The position numbers were made by a program, and so were the translations under genes. From the NCBI RefSeq assembly GCF_036924535.1, contig NZ_JAZHRT010000001.1, forward strand, positions 8,060,001 through 8,124,000: a DNA stretch of 64,000 nucleotides, read 5' to 3'. Numbering within the stretch: the first letter of the stretch is position 1; every line of letters starts with the position of its first letter. A model generated the notes under the pieces. It had not been told where the DNA came from and did no database searches. It worked only from the letters and a program-made list of their open reading frames with translations. Below are positions 55,366 to 64,000 of this stretch, one piece after another. Origin of the DNA: Bradyrhizobium sp. AZCC 2262. Its GTDB lineage: Bacteria; Pseudomonadota; Alphaproteobacteria; Rhizobiales; Xanthobacteraceae.

Positions 55366-56190
55366 TCAGTTTGCGGGGGTGATGTAGTTGGTGAAGTCGA
55401 TCTTGAAGAGGCCGGGATCGACCTTCTTGGACGAATCCAGATTGTAGACCGCAATCGTGGTGTCGTAGCCCTGCGGATCGGTCACCGTCCATTGCTTGAG
55501 CTGGCCGTCCTTGACGCCGACCATCAGCATCAGCCGGCTGGTGCCGATCAGGGCCTGCTTCTCCTCGATGGTGACGCTGATGTAGATGTCATCGGCCGTG
55601 ACGTTGACGACATTGGTGTCCTTCAACAGATCGATCCGGTCCGACAGCAGGAAGCGCAGCGGCGTCTGCGACAGCGGGTAGATGTCCTGGGTCGCGAGCT
55701 TGGTATCCCGCACCGCCAGCGACGAACCGTCGGCGATGATCGCGATCTGGCTGGGCGCATCGTATTCGAAACGCACCTTGCCCGGCTTCTGGATGTAGAA
55801 GTCGCCCTTCGTCTTGCTGCCGTCGGGGCCGACCTGGACGAAATTTCCGACCAGCGTCTGCAGCGAAGACAGGTAGGAGCTGACCCGGGCCGCCTGCGCC
55901 TTCTGGTTGGTGTCGAAGGTTGCAAAAATATTAGCCGGGACATTGCGGTTCGGATCGGGGATCACCGGGTTTGGCGGCGTCTGGGTAGCGCCGGTGGTGG
56001 TCGGCGCCTTGTCCTGCGCGCTCATCTGCACGCTGCCGTCGCGGGCCTTCGGCGCAGGCTTCGGAACCGGCGAGGGTTTCGGAACCGGCACGGTCTGCGA
56101 GAAAGCCGGCGTCGCGAAGCCTGCCATGGACGTGGCGATCAAAAGGGCCAGTCCGGCGCGCAGCCCGCGATGGGTGGATTGTTGTGTCAT
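55366..56190 (-). CDS. lolA: Outer-membrane lipoprotein carrier LolA
   Basis: A 274-residue periplasmic protein that escorts lipoproteins from LolCDE to the outer membrane. A signal peptide (LRAGLALLIATSMAGFATPAFSQ) is followed by a Pro/Lys linker and the LolA domain: VSSYLSSLQTLVGNFVQVGPDG, GKVRFEYDAPSQIAIIADG, QTPLRFLLSDRIDLLKD and DPGLFKIDF. The linker makes it longer than E. coli LolA, as in other Rhizobiales. ATG 56,190 is preferred over TTG 56,214. It follows ftsK. Confidence 0.92.
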   Translation of the reverse strand: MTQQSTHRGLRAGLALLIATSMAGFATPAFSQTVPVPKPSPVPKPAPKARDGSVQMSAQDKAPTTTGATQTPPNPVIPDPNRNVPANIFATFDTNQKAQAARVSSYLSSLQTLVGNFVQVGPDGSKTKGDFYIQKPGKVRFEYDAPSQIAIIADGSSLAVRDTKLATQDIYPLSQTPLRFLLSDRIDLLKDTNVVNVTADDIYISVTIEEKQALIGTSRLMLMVGVKDGQLKQWTVTDPQGYDTTIAVYNLDSSKKVDPGLFKIDFTNYITPAN

Positions 56191-56316
56191 CAGATATTTC
56201 GGATCTCTATTCAACGAGGCGTCCCGCTTGCAGCCATTTTATCGCGCTTTCAGGCAAAGGAGATATCGTTTTTCCGTGAAAATCGTTGCACCGAATCCAC
56301 ATTCAGCGCCGGCACC

Positions 56317-58749
56317 CTAGAATCCGCCCTCTTCCTCCTCGACCAGAATTTCGCGCTTGCCGGCGTGATTCGCCTGCCCGACGATGCCTTCCTGTTCCAT
56401 CCGCTCCATCAACGACGCTGCGCGGTTATAGCCGATTTGCAGCCGGCGCTGAATGTATGATGTGGAGGCCTTGCGGTCGCGCTTGACGATCGCAACCGCC
56501 TGCGAGAACAAGTCGCCGCCGCCGTCGCCGCCCATGCCGGTGGAATCGAACACCGCGCCGTCCTCGTCGGTCGGCTCTTCCGCCGTGACCGCTTCCAGAT
56601 ATTCCGGCTGACCCTGCGTCTTGAGATGACGCACGACCTTTTCGACTTCCTCGTCGGAAACGAACGGCCCGTGCACACGGCTGATGCGTCCGCCGCCGGC
56701 CATATAGAGCATGTCGCCCTGTCCGAGCAGTTGCTCGGCGCCCATTTCACCGAGGATGGTGCGGCTGTCGATTTTCGAAGTGACCTGAAACGAGATACGG
56801 GTCGGGAAGTTCGCCTTGATGGTGCCGGTGATGACGTCGACCGATGGACGCTGGGTGGCGAGAATGACGTGCAGGCCGGCGGCGCGCGCCATCTGCGCGA
56901 GGCGTTGCACTGCGCCTTCGATGTCCTTGCCGGCCACCATCATCAGGTCGGCCATTTCGTCGACGATGATGACGATATAGGGCAGCGGCTCGAGGTCGAG
57001 TTTTTCTTCCTCGTAGATCGCCTTGCCGCTTTCCTTGTCGAAGCCGGTATGCACCGTGCGCGTCAGATCTTCGCCCTTGCCCTTGGCCTCGACGAGGCGC
57101 TGGTTGTAGCCGTCGATGTTGCGAACACCGAGCTTGGCCATTTTCTTGTAACGCTCTTCCATCTCGCGCACGGCCCATTTCAACGCCACCACCGCCTTCT
57201 TCGGATCGGTCACAACCGGCGTCAGAAGGTGCGGGATGCCGTCATAGACGGAGAGTTCGAGCATTTTTGGATCGACCATGATCAGGCGGCACTGATCCGG
57301 CCGCAGGCGGTAGACCAGGCTCAGGATCATGGTGTTGATCGCTACCGATTTGCCGGAACCGGTGGTACCGGCGATCAGCATATGCGGCGTGCGCGCGAGA
57401 TCGATGATGATGGATTCGCCGCCGATGTTCTTGCCGAGACAGAGCGGAAGTTTTGCGTGCGACTCGTCCTTCGCCGTCAGCAATTCGCGCAGATAAACCT
57501 TTTCGCGATGCACATTCGGCAGCTCGATGCCGATGGCGTTGCGGCCGGCGACCACGGCGACGCGGGCCGAAAGCGCGCTCATCGAGCGGGCGATATCGTC
57601 GGCAAGGCCGATGACGCGCGAGGATTTGATGCCGGGTGCCGGTTCGAGTTCGTACAGCGTCACGACCGGGCCGGGATTGGCCTTGACGATCTCGCCGCGG
57701 ACGCCGAAGTCGCCGAGCACGCCCTCCAGCGCGCGCGAATTGGCCTCCAGCTCGGCCTTGCTGAGCGGCTGCCGGTCCGACGCCTTGGGCGCCGTGAGCA
57801 CCGAGACCGAAGGCAGTTCAAATTTTTCGGATTTGCGTGCCGCCGCACGCGGCGCGGCCTTCTTGCGCGAAGCGCGGGGGGCCTCCTCTTCTTCCTCCTC
57901 TTCCTCGTCCTCGAATTCCTCGTCCTGCGGAGCCAGTGCCGGCGCGGCGCGGCCGCCCTTGAGGCTTGGTTCCTGACGTTCGAACGAGGCCCTGCGAGGC
58001 GGCGGCGAACTCGACACCAGTGATCGGTAGGCCACGCTCATCAGCCAAGCGAGCCGCGCCTTTGCGCTCATCAGCGCGTGATACACCCATCCGAGCGAAA
58101 CCGAGCTGCGATCCTCTTCTTCCACGAAGGGCGTGTCATCGTCCTCGATCGGCGTCAGCTCTTCCTCTCTCGGGCGCGAGCCCCAGCCGCTGGCAAACAG
58201 GAACGCCGCGCACATCGCCACGAACAGGATGATGCCGATCACTAGACGATAGGTGAAGCCGGCGGGACCGAATACCACAGCCGGCGCCCGCACCAGCGCA
58301 TCGCCGACGACGCCGCCAAGGCCGGTCGGCAACGCCCACGCTCCGCCGTGCGGCCAGCAGCTTGCAAAGCCGGCCGCGATCACCGTGCAGAGAATCCAGC
58401 ATCCAAGACGGAGTGCTTCGCGGTCGAAGGTGCGATGGGTCAGCATGCGCCAGCCCCACACCGCTATGGGCAGGATCAGCATGATCGCGCCGAGGCCGAG
58501 AATCTGCATCAGGAGATCGGCGCCGATCGCGCCGGGATATCCGAGGACGTTGCGGATCGGACGCGACGTCGCGTGACTCAGGCTCGGGTCCTGTACCGAC
58601 CACGTCATCAACGCCGCGGCCGCCACGCCGGACAGCGCGATCAGGCAAAGGCCCGCGAGCTCGCGCAGGCGCCGCGCGAGGGCGTCGCGGATCGAGACCG
58701 GCAGATGGCCGACCAGGGGAATGACACGTTCGATCGCTGGCATGCTCAT
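56317..58749 (-). CDS. ftsK: DNA translocase FtsK
   Basis: An 810-residue septal DNA pump. Four N-terminal membrane helices lie in about residues 30-190; an acidic linker ([15 protein letters not shown]) leads to the motor with Walker [17 protein letters not shown], Walker B-like [13 protein letters not shown], and a C-terminal winged-helix gamma domain ([21 protein letters not shown]) that reads KOPS. Length is normal. The aminotransferase gene lies 12 bases upstream. Confidence 0.97.
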   Translation of the reverse strand: MSMPAIERVIPLVGHLPVSIRDALARRLRELAGLCLIALSGVAAAALMTWSVQDPSLSHATSRPIRNVLGYPGAIGADLLMQILGLGAIMLILPIAVWGWRMLTHRTFDREALRLGCWILCTVIAAGFASCWPHGGAWALPTGLGGVVGDALVRAPAVVFGPAGFTYRLVIGIILFVAMCAAFLFASGWGSRPREEELTPIEDDDTPFVEEEDRSSVSLGWVYHALMSAKARLAWLMSVAYRSLVSSSPPPRRASFERQEPSLKGGRAAPALAPQDEEFEDEEEEEEEEAPRASRKKAAPRAAARKSEKFELPSVSVLTAPKASDRQPLSKAELEANSRALEGVLGDFGVRGEIVKANPGPVVTLYELEPAPGIKSSRVIGLADDIARSMSALSARVAVVAGRNAIGIELPNVHREKVYLRELLTAKDESHAKLPLCLGKNIGGESIIIDLARTPHMLIAGTTGSGKSVAINTMILSLVYRLRPDQCRLIMVDPKMLELSVYDGIPHLLTPVVTDPKKAVVALKWAVREMEERYKKMAKLGVRNIDGYNQRLVEAKGKGEDLTRTVHTGFDKESGKAIYEEEKLDLEPLPYIVIIVDEMADLMMVAGKDIEGAVQRLAQMARAAGLHVILATQRPSVDVITGTIKANFPTRISFQVTSKIDSRTILGEMGAEQLLGQGDMLYMAGGGRISRVHGPFVSDEEVEKVVRHLKTQGQPEYLEAVTAEEPTDEDGAVFDSTGMGGDGGGDLFSQAVAIVKRDRKASTSYIQRRLQIGYNRAASLMERMEQEGIVGQANHAGKREILVEEEEGGF

Positions 58750-58761
58750 GGGGCCCTGCGA

Positions 58762-59985
58762 TTAATCCAGAATTTCGACTAGCCGGTGCAGTGCCTCGGC
58801 CGTTGATTCACTGTCTGAGACCAGCGCGAGACGGATGTAGCCCGCGCCGGGATTGAAGCCGTCGTTTTGCAGCCGCGACAGATAACTTCCGGGGATCACG
58901 CGGACCCCGGCATCCCGATAGAGTTTCACCGCCACAGCCTCATCGCCGCCGAGCTCGGATACGTCGAGCCAGACGCAGAAGCCGCCGGCGGGCCGCATAT
59001 AGCCGTAGCGGCTGCCGAGAATCTGGTCGGCGAGGTCGAACTTGATGCGGTAAAGCCTGCGGTTCTCTTCGACGTGCGCTTCGTCGCTATAAGCGGCAAC
59101 CGCGACGTGCTGCAGCGGAACCGGCACCTGCGGTGCGGCCACATTGCGCAATTCGTGAAAGGCTGAGAGAAACTTTCGGTCCCCGGCGGCAAAGCCGACG
59201 CGCATGCCGGGCAGGTTCGAGCGCTTCGACAGCGACTGGAACGCAACGACGTTGGTAAAATCGGGCCCGGCGCTTTCCAGCGCGCTGCCCGGCGCCTGCC
59301 TGGTGTAGATTTCCGAATAGCACTCGTCGCTCAGGATCATGAAGCCATGACGGTCGGCGAGTTTCTTCAAGCGGATGAAGTAGTCGCGCGAGGCGACGGC
59401 GCCTTGCGGATTGGCGGGTGAGGCGATGAACATCGCCACGGTTCGGGCCAGCGTCGCTTCGTCGAGCGCATCGAGATCCGGCAAGAATCCGTTGGCGAGC
59501 GTGGTCGGCAGGTAGATCAGTTCGCAACCGGCAGCGCGGGCGCCCGCGCCATAGGCCGGATAGAACGGGTTGGGCATCAGGATCGCGGGCTTGCCCTTGC
59601 GCGGGCCAACATAACGGGCGGCAGTGATCGCTGCGAAAAACAGACCCTCGCGGCTGCCGCTCAGCACCAGGATTTCGCTTTCGGGATCGACCGGTCGGGG
59701 GAGCTGGAACCGGGTCGACAGCCAGTTCGCGGCGGCCCGCCGGAACGGCTCGATACCCTTGGCGAGGGGATAGCGGCCGAAATCAGCGATGTGCTTCGCC
59801 AGGACCGGCCCGACAAAATCCGGGACCGGGTGCTGCGGCTCGCCCAATGACAGTGTAATCAATGGCTTGGCTGGTTGGTACGGTGCCAGCAGCTCGGTGG
59901 TCCGGATAAACGGCGAGCGCTCGGCCTGACCGGCAGGTACGCTGCCGGCGCCCTGCGCCACGCCGGAAGAGGCGGTCATTGCCAT
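58762..59985 (-). CDS. Class I/II PLP aminotransferase, DapC-like
   Basis: A 407-residue PLP-dependent aminotransferase. KPLITLSLGEPQHPVPDFVG at the N-terminus, ASPANPQGAV, SDECYSEIYTRQAPGSAL, and FQSLSKRSNLPGMRVGFAAGD with the PLP lysine match the succinyldiaminopimelate aminotransferase-like group. It may function in lysine and peptidoglycan synthesis, but related enzymes have other substrates. It is followed by ftsK on the same strand. Confidence 0.88.
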   Translation of the reverse strand: MAMTASSGVAQGAGSVPAGQAERSPFIRTTELLAPYQPAKPLITLSLGEPQHPVPDFVGPVLAKHIADFGRYPLAKGIEPFRRAAANWLSTRFQLPRPVDPESEILVLSGSREGLFFAAITAARYVGPRKGKPAILMPNPFYPAYGAGARAAGCELIYLPTTLANGFLPDLDALDEATLARTVAMFIASPANPQGAVASRDYFIRLKKLADRHGFMILSDECYSEIYTRQAPGSALESAGPDFTNVVAFQSLSKRSNLPGMRVGFAAGDRKFLSAFHELRNVAAPQVPVPLQHVAVAAYSDEAHVEENRRLYRIKFDLADQILGSRYGYMRPAGGFCVWLDVSELGGDEAVAVKLYRDAGVRVIPGSYLSRLQNDGFNPGAGYIRLALVSDSESTAEALHRLVEILD

Positions 59986-60112
59986 GTTAGAAACGCCAGC
60001 ACTTTCACGAGTGGCCGAGGGACCTATCCGACGACCGGAAACACATCAAACCACCATAGATACGGCGAGGTTAAGACGCGATTAACCATCGGTCAGACTG
60101 GACAATTTGCTC

Positions 60113-60142
60113 GGTATTACCATATCTGGACGAGGTATTACC
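60113..60142. promoter_or_regulatory. Paired operator of the vapBC-like module
   Basis: Two identical palindromes GGTATTACC (60,113-60,121 and 60,134-60,142) are 21 bp apart, two helical turns, just upstream of the antitoxin. This is the pattern of a site bound by an antitoxin dimer or toxin-antitoxin complex. Confidence 0.7.
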
Positions 60143-60154
60143 AGGAGGAGAGCG

Positions 60155-60391
60155 ATGGCAACAACAGTCACCCGCAAGGGCCAGGTGACAATCCCGAAGC
60201 CAGTCCGCGACTATTTGGGAATTCAGCCCGGCAGTCGGGTGGATTTCCGCCGCAGCGCGGACGGCGGCGTGGTGATAGAGAAAGCTGATGGGCCTCGACC
60301 GCCAAGCAAGTTTGCCAAAGCGCGCGGATCGGCCGGGCCGGGCCTGACGACCGATCAACTGATGGCTCTCCTGCGCGGCGAGCCGGAATGA
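60155..60391 (+). CDS. AbrB/SpoVT-type antitoxin
   Basis: A 78-residue protein with an N-terminal swapped-hairpin DNA-binding domain (TVTRKGQVTIPKPVRDYLGI, GSRVDFRRSADGGVVIEKAD) and a C-terminal toxin-binding tail (TTDQLMALLRGEPE). It should repress its own promoter and neutralise the PIN toxin. A strong AGGAGGAGAG ribosome binding site precedes ATG 60,155. It overlaps the toxin gene by four bases. Confidence 0.92.
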   Translation: MATTVTRKGQVTIPKPVRDYLGIQPGSRVDFRRSADGGVVIEKADGPRPPSKFAKARGSAGPGLTTDQLMALLRGEPE

Positions 60392-60801
60392 CGCTCGTCG
60401 ATTCGAACGTCATTCTGGACGTCGTCACCGACGGTGAGACATGGGCGGACTGGTCGCAAGAGCAGCTTGAGCAAGCGGCTTCGGCTGGGCCGCTTATTAT
60501 CAACAACGTCATCTACGCTGAGATCTCGACACGCTACTCCACGGTCGAAGATGTAGACGCGATGCTCCGCAATCTGGATATTGGCGTGGCGACGATTCCG
60601 CGCACTGCGCTCTTTCTGGCGGGCAAGGCCAATCTGCGATACCGCGCGACGGGTGGCGTTCGCACCGGCGTACTGTCCGATTTTTTTATCGGCGCTCACG
60701 CCGCGGTCGAGCAGCGGCCGCTCTTGACGCGGGATGCGCGGCGCTACCGCACCTATTTCCCGACAGTTGAGCTGATCACGCCGTCGGAGAGCGGAGGGTA
60801 G
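60388..60801 (+). CDS. PIN-domain toxin (VapC family)
   Basis: A 137-residue PIN ribonuclease. Acidic active-site residues are Asp5 (LVDSNVILD), Glu45 (IYAEIS), Asp98 (LSDFFIGAHA) and Asp116 (LLTRDARRY). VapC toxins cut tRNA or rRNA; the target cannot be read here. It is translationally coupled to the antitoxin by an ATGA overlap. Confidence 0.93.
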   Translation: MTLVDSNVILDVVTDGETWADWSQEQLEQAASAGPLIINNVIYAEISTRYSTVEDVDAMLRNLDIGVATIPRTALFLAGKANLRYRATGGVRTGVLSDFFIGAHAAVEQRPLLTRDARRYRTYFPTVELITPSESGG

Positions 60802-60813
60802 CGCCTTGCAGCG

Positions 60814-61218
60814 CTACCGCTGTGGCAGCCGCTCGAAGGCCGGCATCCCCTCGGGCACATGGTGGAACGCCTGCTTGTCGATCGTGTAGATCGCCATCTG
60901 CGGATTGAAGAGGGCAGGGTCGTCCAAGGTTCCGGCCTTCAGCACCACCGCAGGCAATCCAGGCACCTTGGTCACCAAATGGGTGCCGCATTCGGCGCAA
61001 AATTCGCGCGTCACGGCGCGCTCGAGGTCGCTGCGGCTGAACTGTTTTGGCTGGCTTGCGGTGTATTTGAACCCGCTGACCGGCATCGCCACGAACATGT
61101 TCGGCGCGCCGCCGGAGATGTACTGGCATTCGCGGCAATGGCACTGCGCCGCCATCATCGGCTCGCCTTCAGCCTCATAGCGCACCTTGCCGCAATAGCA
61201 TCCGCCTTCGAGCTTCAT
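60814..61218 (-). CDS. GFA/CENP-V family zinc-binding protein
   Basis: A 134-residue protein of the glutathione-dependent formaldehyde-activating enzyme (GFA) family. Zinc-binding cysteines are in GCYCGKVRYE, CHCRECQYISGG and FCAECGTHL. Many family members do not act on formaldehyde and their substrates are unknown. It is convergent with the PIN toxin gene. Confidence 0.9.
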   Translation of the reverse strand: MKLEGGCYCGKVRYEAEGEPMMAAQCHCRECQYISGGAPNMFVAMPVSGFKYTASQPKQFSRSDLERAVTREFCAECGTHLVTKVPGLPAVVLKAGTLDDPALFNPQMAIYTIDKQAFHHVPEGMPAFERLPQR

Positions 61219-61300
61219 GACGTCCTCCCTTTGTTGTTGCCGCCATTTTCGACGGCCTGCAGGAGTTTTGGCAAATCATTTCTCGGATCGCGAAACAACA

Positions 61301-61334
61301 AAAAGAAAGGGGCTCCAACTTGCGCTGGAGCCCC
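61301..61334 (-). terminator. Intrinsic terminator of glnK-amtB
   Basis: On the minus strand GGGGCTCCA (61,334-61,326), an eight-base loop and TGGAGCCCC (61,317-61,309), then TTTCTTTT. It lies 81 bases after the amtB stop. Confidence 0.9.
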
Positions 61335-61414
61335 TCAACGGTCAGGGCATTGCCGGGTATGTGCCCGAACCGGAGTTGTGGGGATGACCTTTGGGGATCA
61401 TCCCCCGGGAGAAC

Positions 61415-62863
61415 TTACATGTTGTAGGCGCGCTCGGTGTGCTCGGTGACGTCGAGGCCTTCACGTTCGGTCTCGACGTTGACGCGCAGGCCGACGATCA
61501 CGTCGACCACCTTGTAGAGGATCGCCGAACCGATGCCCGACCACACCAGCGTGGTGCAGACGCCCCACACTTGCGAGGTCATCTGCGCAACGAAGTCGTA
61601 GTCGGCGACCTTCGGCGGAATGGCGGTGTAGTCGATGATACCCGCGCCACCGAGGGCCGGATTCACCAGGATGCCGGTGCCGAGGGCGCCGACGATGCCG
61701 CCGATGCAGTGGACGCCGAACACGTCGAGCGAGTCGTCATAGCCCAGCGCATTCTTCACCACGGTGCAGAAGAACAGGCAGACGACGCCGACCACGAGAC
61801 CGAGCACGATCGCGCCCATCGGACCGGAATAGCCGGCCGCGGGCGTGACCGCCACCAGGCCCGCCACCGCACCCGACAATGCGCCGAGCACGGAAGGATG
61901 GCCCTTGACGATCCATTCCGCGAACATCCAGGCCAGCGCCGCCGCTGCGGTTGCAACGAAGGAGTTGGTCATGGCGAGCGCAGCGCCGCCGGAGGCTTCG
62001 AGGTTCGATCCGGCGTTGAAGCCGAACCAGCCGACCCAGAGCAGCGAAGCGCCGATCATGGTCATGGTCAGCGAGTGCGGAGCCATCAGCTCCTTGCCGT
62101 AGCCGACGCGCTTGCCGATCAGCAGCGCACCGACGAGACCGGCGATACCGGCGTTGATGTGCACCACGGTGCCGCCGGCGAAGTCGATCGCGCCCTTCTT
62201 GAAGATCCAGCCGGCGTCGGCGTTGATCTCGTCGAGCTTGGCCTGCGCCGCGGTCTTGGCGGCCCCGTCAGCCGCCGCGGCGAGCGCCTTGGCGGCATCC
62301 TGGATCGCATCCGGACCGGGCCAGTACCAGACCATGTGCGCGATCGGGAAGTAGATCAGCGTCACCCAGAGCGGGATGAACAGCGCGATTGCCGCGAACT
62401 TCATGCGCTCGGCAAAGGCGCCGACGATCAGCGCGGGCGTGATCGCCGCGAAGGTCATCTGGAAGCAGACATAGACCAGTTCCGAGATGTTGGCGTCGAC
62501 CGAGAAGGTCGCTGCCTTCGAATCGGTAGTGATGCCCATCATGAAGGCTTTGGAGAAGCCGCCGATGAAGTCGGAACCGCCGGTGAAGGCGAGGCTGTAA
62601 CCGTAGAGCGCCCAGAGCAGGGTGACGATGCAGACGGTGTAGAAAACCTGCATCAGCACCGAGAGCATGTTCTTGGAGCGGACGAGACCGCCATAGAACA
62701 GCGCAAGGCCGGGGATGGTCATCAACAGCACCAGCACTGTCGACGTCAGCATCCAGGCGTTGTCGCCCTTGTTGACGGTTGGTTCGGCGTAGGCTGCGGT
62801 CGCGGCGAACATGCCGACTGCGAGGGCCGCCAGTCCCGCGCTATAGGGACGTTTAAACGTCAT
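61415..62863 (-). CDS. amtB: Ammonium transporter AmtB
   Basis: A 482-residue membrane channel for ammonium. A signal peptide (LAALAVGMFAATAAYA) precedes eleven membrane segments; DDSLDVFGVHCIGGIVGALGTG holds a conserved pore His, and FYGGLVRSKNMLSVLMQVF is a family motif. An extra loop at about 195-215 (Ala/Lys-rich) is seen in some alphaproteobacterial members. It is co-transcribed with glnK, whose product should block it in ammonia excess. Confidence 0.96.
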   Translation of the reverse strand: MTFKRPYSAGLAALAVGMFAATAAYAEPTVNKGDNAWMLTSTVLVLLMTIPGLALFYGGLVRSKNMLSVLMQVFYTVCIVTLLWALYGYSLAFTGGSDFIGGFSKAFMMGITTDSKAATFSVDANISELVYVCFQMTFAAITPALIVGAFAERMKFAAIALFIPLWVTLIYFPIAHMVWYWPGPDAIQDAAKALAAAADGAAKTAAQAKLDEINADAGWIFKKGAIDFAGGTVVHINAGIAGLVGALLIGKRVGYGKELMAPHSLTMTMIGASLLWVGWFGFNAGSNLEASGGAALAMTNSFVATAAAALAWMFAEWIVKGHPSVLGALSGAVAGLVAVTPAAGYSGPMGAIVLGLVVGVVCLFFCTVVKNALGYDDSLDVFGVHCIGGIVGALGTGILVNPALGGAGIIDYTAIPPKVADYDFVAQMTSQVWGVCTTLVWSGIGSAILYKVVDVIVGLRVNVETEREGLDVTEHTERAYNM

Positions 62864-62901
62864 TTGGTTTTACTCCTGAGTGGTAAGGTTTGAGCGCGAA
62901 A

Positions 62902-63240
62902 TCAGAGGGCCGCGGCATCCGCCTCACCCGTGCGGATGCGTACCGCATGGTCGAGGTTGATGACGAAGATCTTGCCGTCGCCGATCTGGCCGGTTTTGGC
63001 AGCCGTGGTGATGGCGTCGATGGTCTTGTCGACCTGATCCGAGGCGACAGCGACCTCGATCTTGATCTTGGGCAGGAAGCTCACGGCGTATTCGGCGCCA
63101 CGATAGATTTCCGTATGGCCCTTCTGGCGGCCATAACCTTTGACTTCTGTCACCGTGAGACCATGAACGCCAATGGCGGTCAGGGCATCACGGACTTCTT
63201 CGAGCTTGAATGGCTTGATGATCGCCATAACAATTTTCAT
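62902..63240 (-). CDS. glnK: PII signalling protein GlnK
   Basis: A 112-residue trimeric PII protein that senses 2-oxoglutarate, ATP/ADP and glutamine (through uridylylation at Tyr51 in YRGAEY) and gates AmtB. MKIVMAIIKPFKLEEVRDAL, KGYGRQKGHTEIYRGAEY and GDGKIFVINLDHAVRIRTGE are typical. It is the first gene of glnK-amtB, behind a sigma-54-type promoter. Confidence 0.96.
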   Translation of the reverse strand: MKIVMAIIKPFKLEEVRDALTAIGVHGLTVTEVKGYGRQKGHTEIYRGAEYAVSFLPKIKIEVAVASDQVDKTIDAITTAAKTGQIGDGKIFVINLDHAVRIRTGEADAAAL

Positions 63241-63346
63241 GGGTCCTATCCCCGCTTGGGCCCGGTTCAGACGAGGACCGGGCGTTCTCGACTGAGATTC
63301 ACCACGCGGAGATGTTCACTACGCGGGCACAGCCAGTACCCTTAGA

Positions 63347-63362
63347 ATCAAATGCCGTGCCA
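63347..63362 (-). promoter_or_regulatory. Sigma-54-type promoter of glnK-amtB
   Basis: On the minus strand TGGCACGGCATTTGAT matches the -24/-12 consensus (TGGCACG-N4-TTGCW), including the -24 GG, except that A replaces C in the -12 GC. It lies 107 bases before glnK. NtrC-sigma-54 control under nitrogen limitation is the usual pattern for this operon. The rest of the 308-base gap shows no gene. Confidence 0.65.
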
Positions 63363-63548
63363 GATCGGGACCGTTCCCTAAGAGATTATGAATCCGGCCC
63401 TTTTCGCCCTTTGCGGGAATTGCACGTTCCTGCGCCATTCGGTCGCGCCCAAAGCGTAGTCAGATTTGCACAAATCGTGAGCAGGCTTGGGCAGCGGCAC
63501 AAATCGCTGCCCAGAGGCAGTGCAAGAAAGTGGTGACGGGGTGGGCGC

Positions 63549-64000
63549 CTATTGCAGCGCTTCGCCGTGCTGGGAGATATCGAGGCCTTCCAGCTCCTGC
63601 TGCATCGACACCCGCAGCGGTGCGAACACGCCGACCAGCTTGAGCAGCGCAAAGGTGACGCCGCCGGACCACACGAAAGTAGCCGCGATGCCGTAGAGCT
63701 GGGTCAGCACCTGCTGTGGATTGCCCTCGATCAGGCCGGCCGTACCGCCGATCGCGTTCACCGCAAAGACGCCGGCGAGCAGCGTGCCGGTCAATCCGCC
63801 AATGCCGTGGACGCCGAACACGTCGAGCGAGTCGTCATATTTGAAGCGCTGCTTGAGCCAGGTGCAGGCCCAGAAACAAAGCGTTCCCGCTACGACGCCG
63901 ATGATGACGCCGTGCCACGGCGCGACGAATCCGGAGGCGGGTGTAATCGTTCCGAGGCCCGCGACCGCGCCTGATATCATGCCGAGCACCGACGGCTTGC
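63549..64000 (-). CDS. Second ammonium transporter, 3' part
   Basis: At least 150 C-terminal residues of another Amt protein; its start lies beyond the window. It shares the pore segment DDSLDVFGVHGIGGLTGTLLAG and the closing LRVSMQQELEGLDISQHGEALQ with the Amt family, but differs clearly from the neighbouring amtB. Two ammonium transporters at one glnK locus suggest specialised uptake. Being cut, its full architecture is unknown. Confidence 0.92.
   Translation of the reverse strand, partial: KPSVLGMISGAVAGLGTITPASGFVAPWHGVIIGVVAGTLCFWACTWLKQRFKYDDSLDVFGVHGIGGLTGTLLAGVFAVNAIGGTAGLIEGNPQQVLTQLYGIAATFVWSGGVTFALLKLVGVFAPLRVSMQQELEGLDISQHGEALQ

Noticed and set aside
1..64000. tRNA and rRNA genes
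   Set aside because: I saw no cloverleaf with CCA-adjacent arms or ribosomal RNA sequence while reading; a covariance search would be needed to exclude small RNAs.

Overview
The window is GC-rich chromosomal DNA from an alphaproteobacterium, most likely a Bradyrhizobium or a close relative in the Nitrobacteraceae. The evidence is the gene order (PPSR-maf-coaE-dnaQ, hemJ-rho-mnmE-mnmG-rsmG-parA-parB, holA-lptE-leuS, hisB-hisH-hisA-hisF-hisE-coaA), the nap locus with a FixK/FNR box, and several families of short palindromic repeats that look like those common in bradyrhizobia. This is recognition from sequence; no database was searched.

Layout. 0-4 kb: the end of yraN, gshB, a SnoaL-like protein, a membrane-anchored Pro/Ala-rich coiled-coil protein and a Tat-exported metallo-beta-lactamase-fold enzyme. 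4-9 kb is accessory: a TIR-domain gene broken by a nonsense codon and a frameshift, then comM, then a helix-turn-helix gene followed by a decayed second copy of the comM 3' end. 9-13.5 kb: a periplasmic nitrate reductase operon, napEFDABC, behind a perfect FNR/FixK box; its NapF is a short two-cluster form. 13.8-16.7 kb: a small exported protein and a hybrid histidine kinase. 16.9-21.7 kb (minus strand): pantothenate kinase and histidine biosynthesis genes, with a strong terminator overlapping the hisA stop codon. 21.9-26 kb: hslV and hslU separated by three genes. 26-34 kb: an unknown membrane protein, Smr and MltA proteins, a Tim44-like protein, secB, and the PPSR-maf-coaE-dnaQ operon.

34-43 kb looks like the replication origin and partition region. 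The PPSR/hemJ gap carries DnaA-box-like sequences and an AT-rich stretch, as at Caulobacter Cori. It is followed by rho, mnmE, mnmG, rsmG, parA and parB with four parS palindromes, one of them inside the rsmG coding sequence. A complete 1.5-kb insertion sequence (42,982-44,519) has split a palindromic repeat just after parB.

44.5-54.3 kb: holA, lptE, leuS (with an apparent one-base frameshift), a diguanylate cyclase, a YggS-type PLP protein, a hydratase, an L,D-transpeptidase, an OmpR-type regulator and a stand-alone cyclic-nucleotide-binding protein. 54.3-60 kb: xthA, lolA, ftsK and an aminotransferase. 60-61 kb: a VapBC-type toxin-antitoxin pair with a paired palindromic operator, then a GFA-family protein. 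61.4-64 kb: amtB and glnK behind a sigma-54-type promoter, and the 3' part of a second amtB running off the end.

Most of the window is housekeeping. I did not find a convincing new biological system. The most useful points are the degraded TIR gene, the comM duplication around a regulator, the short NapF, the candidate origin with its parS cluster, the clean IS insertion, the leuS frameshift and the toxin-antitoxin operator.
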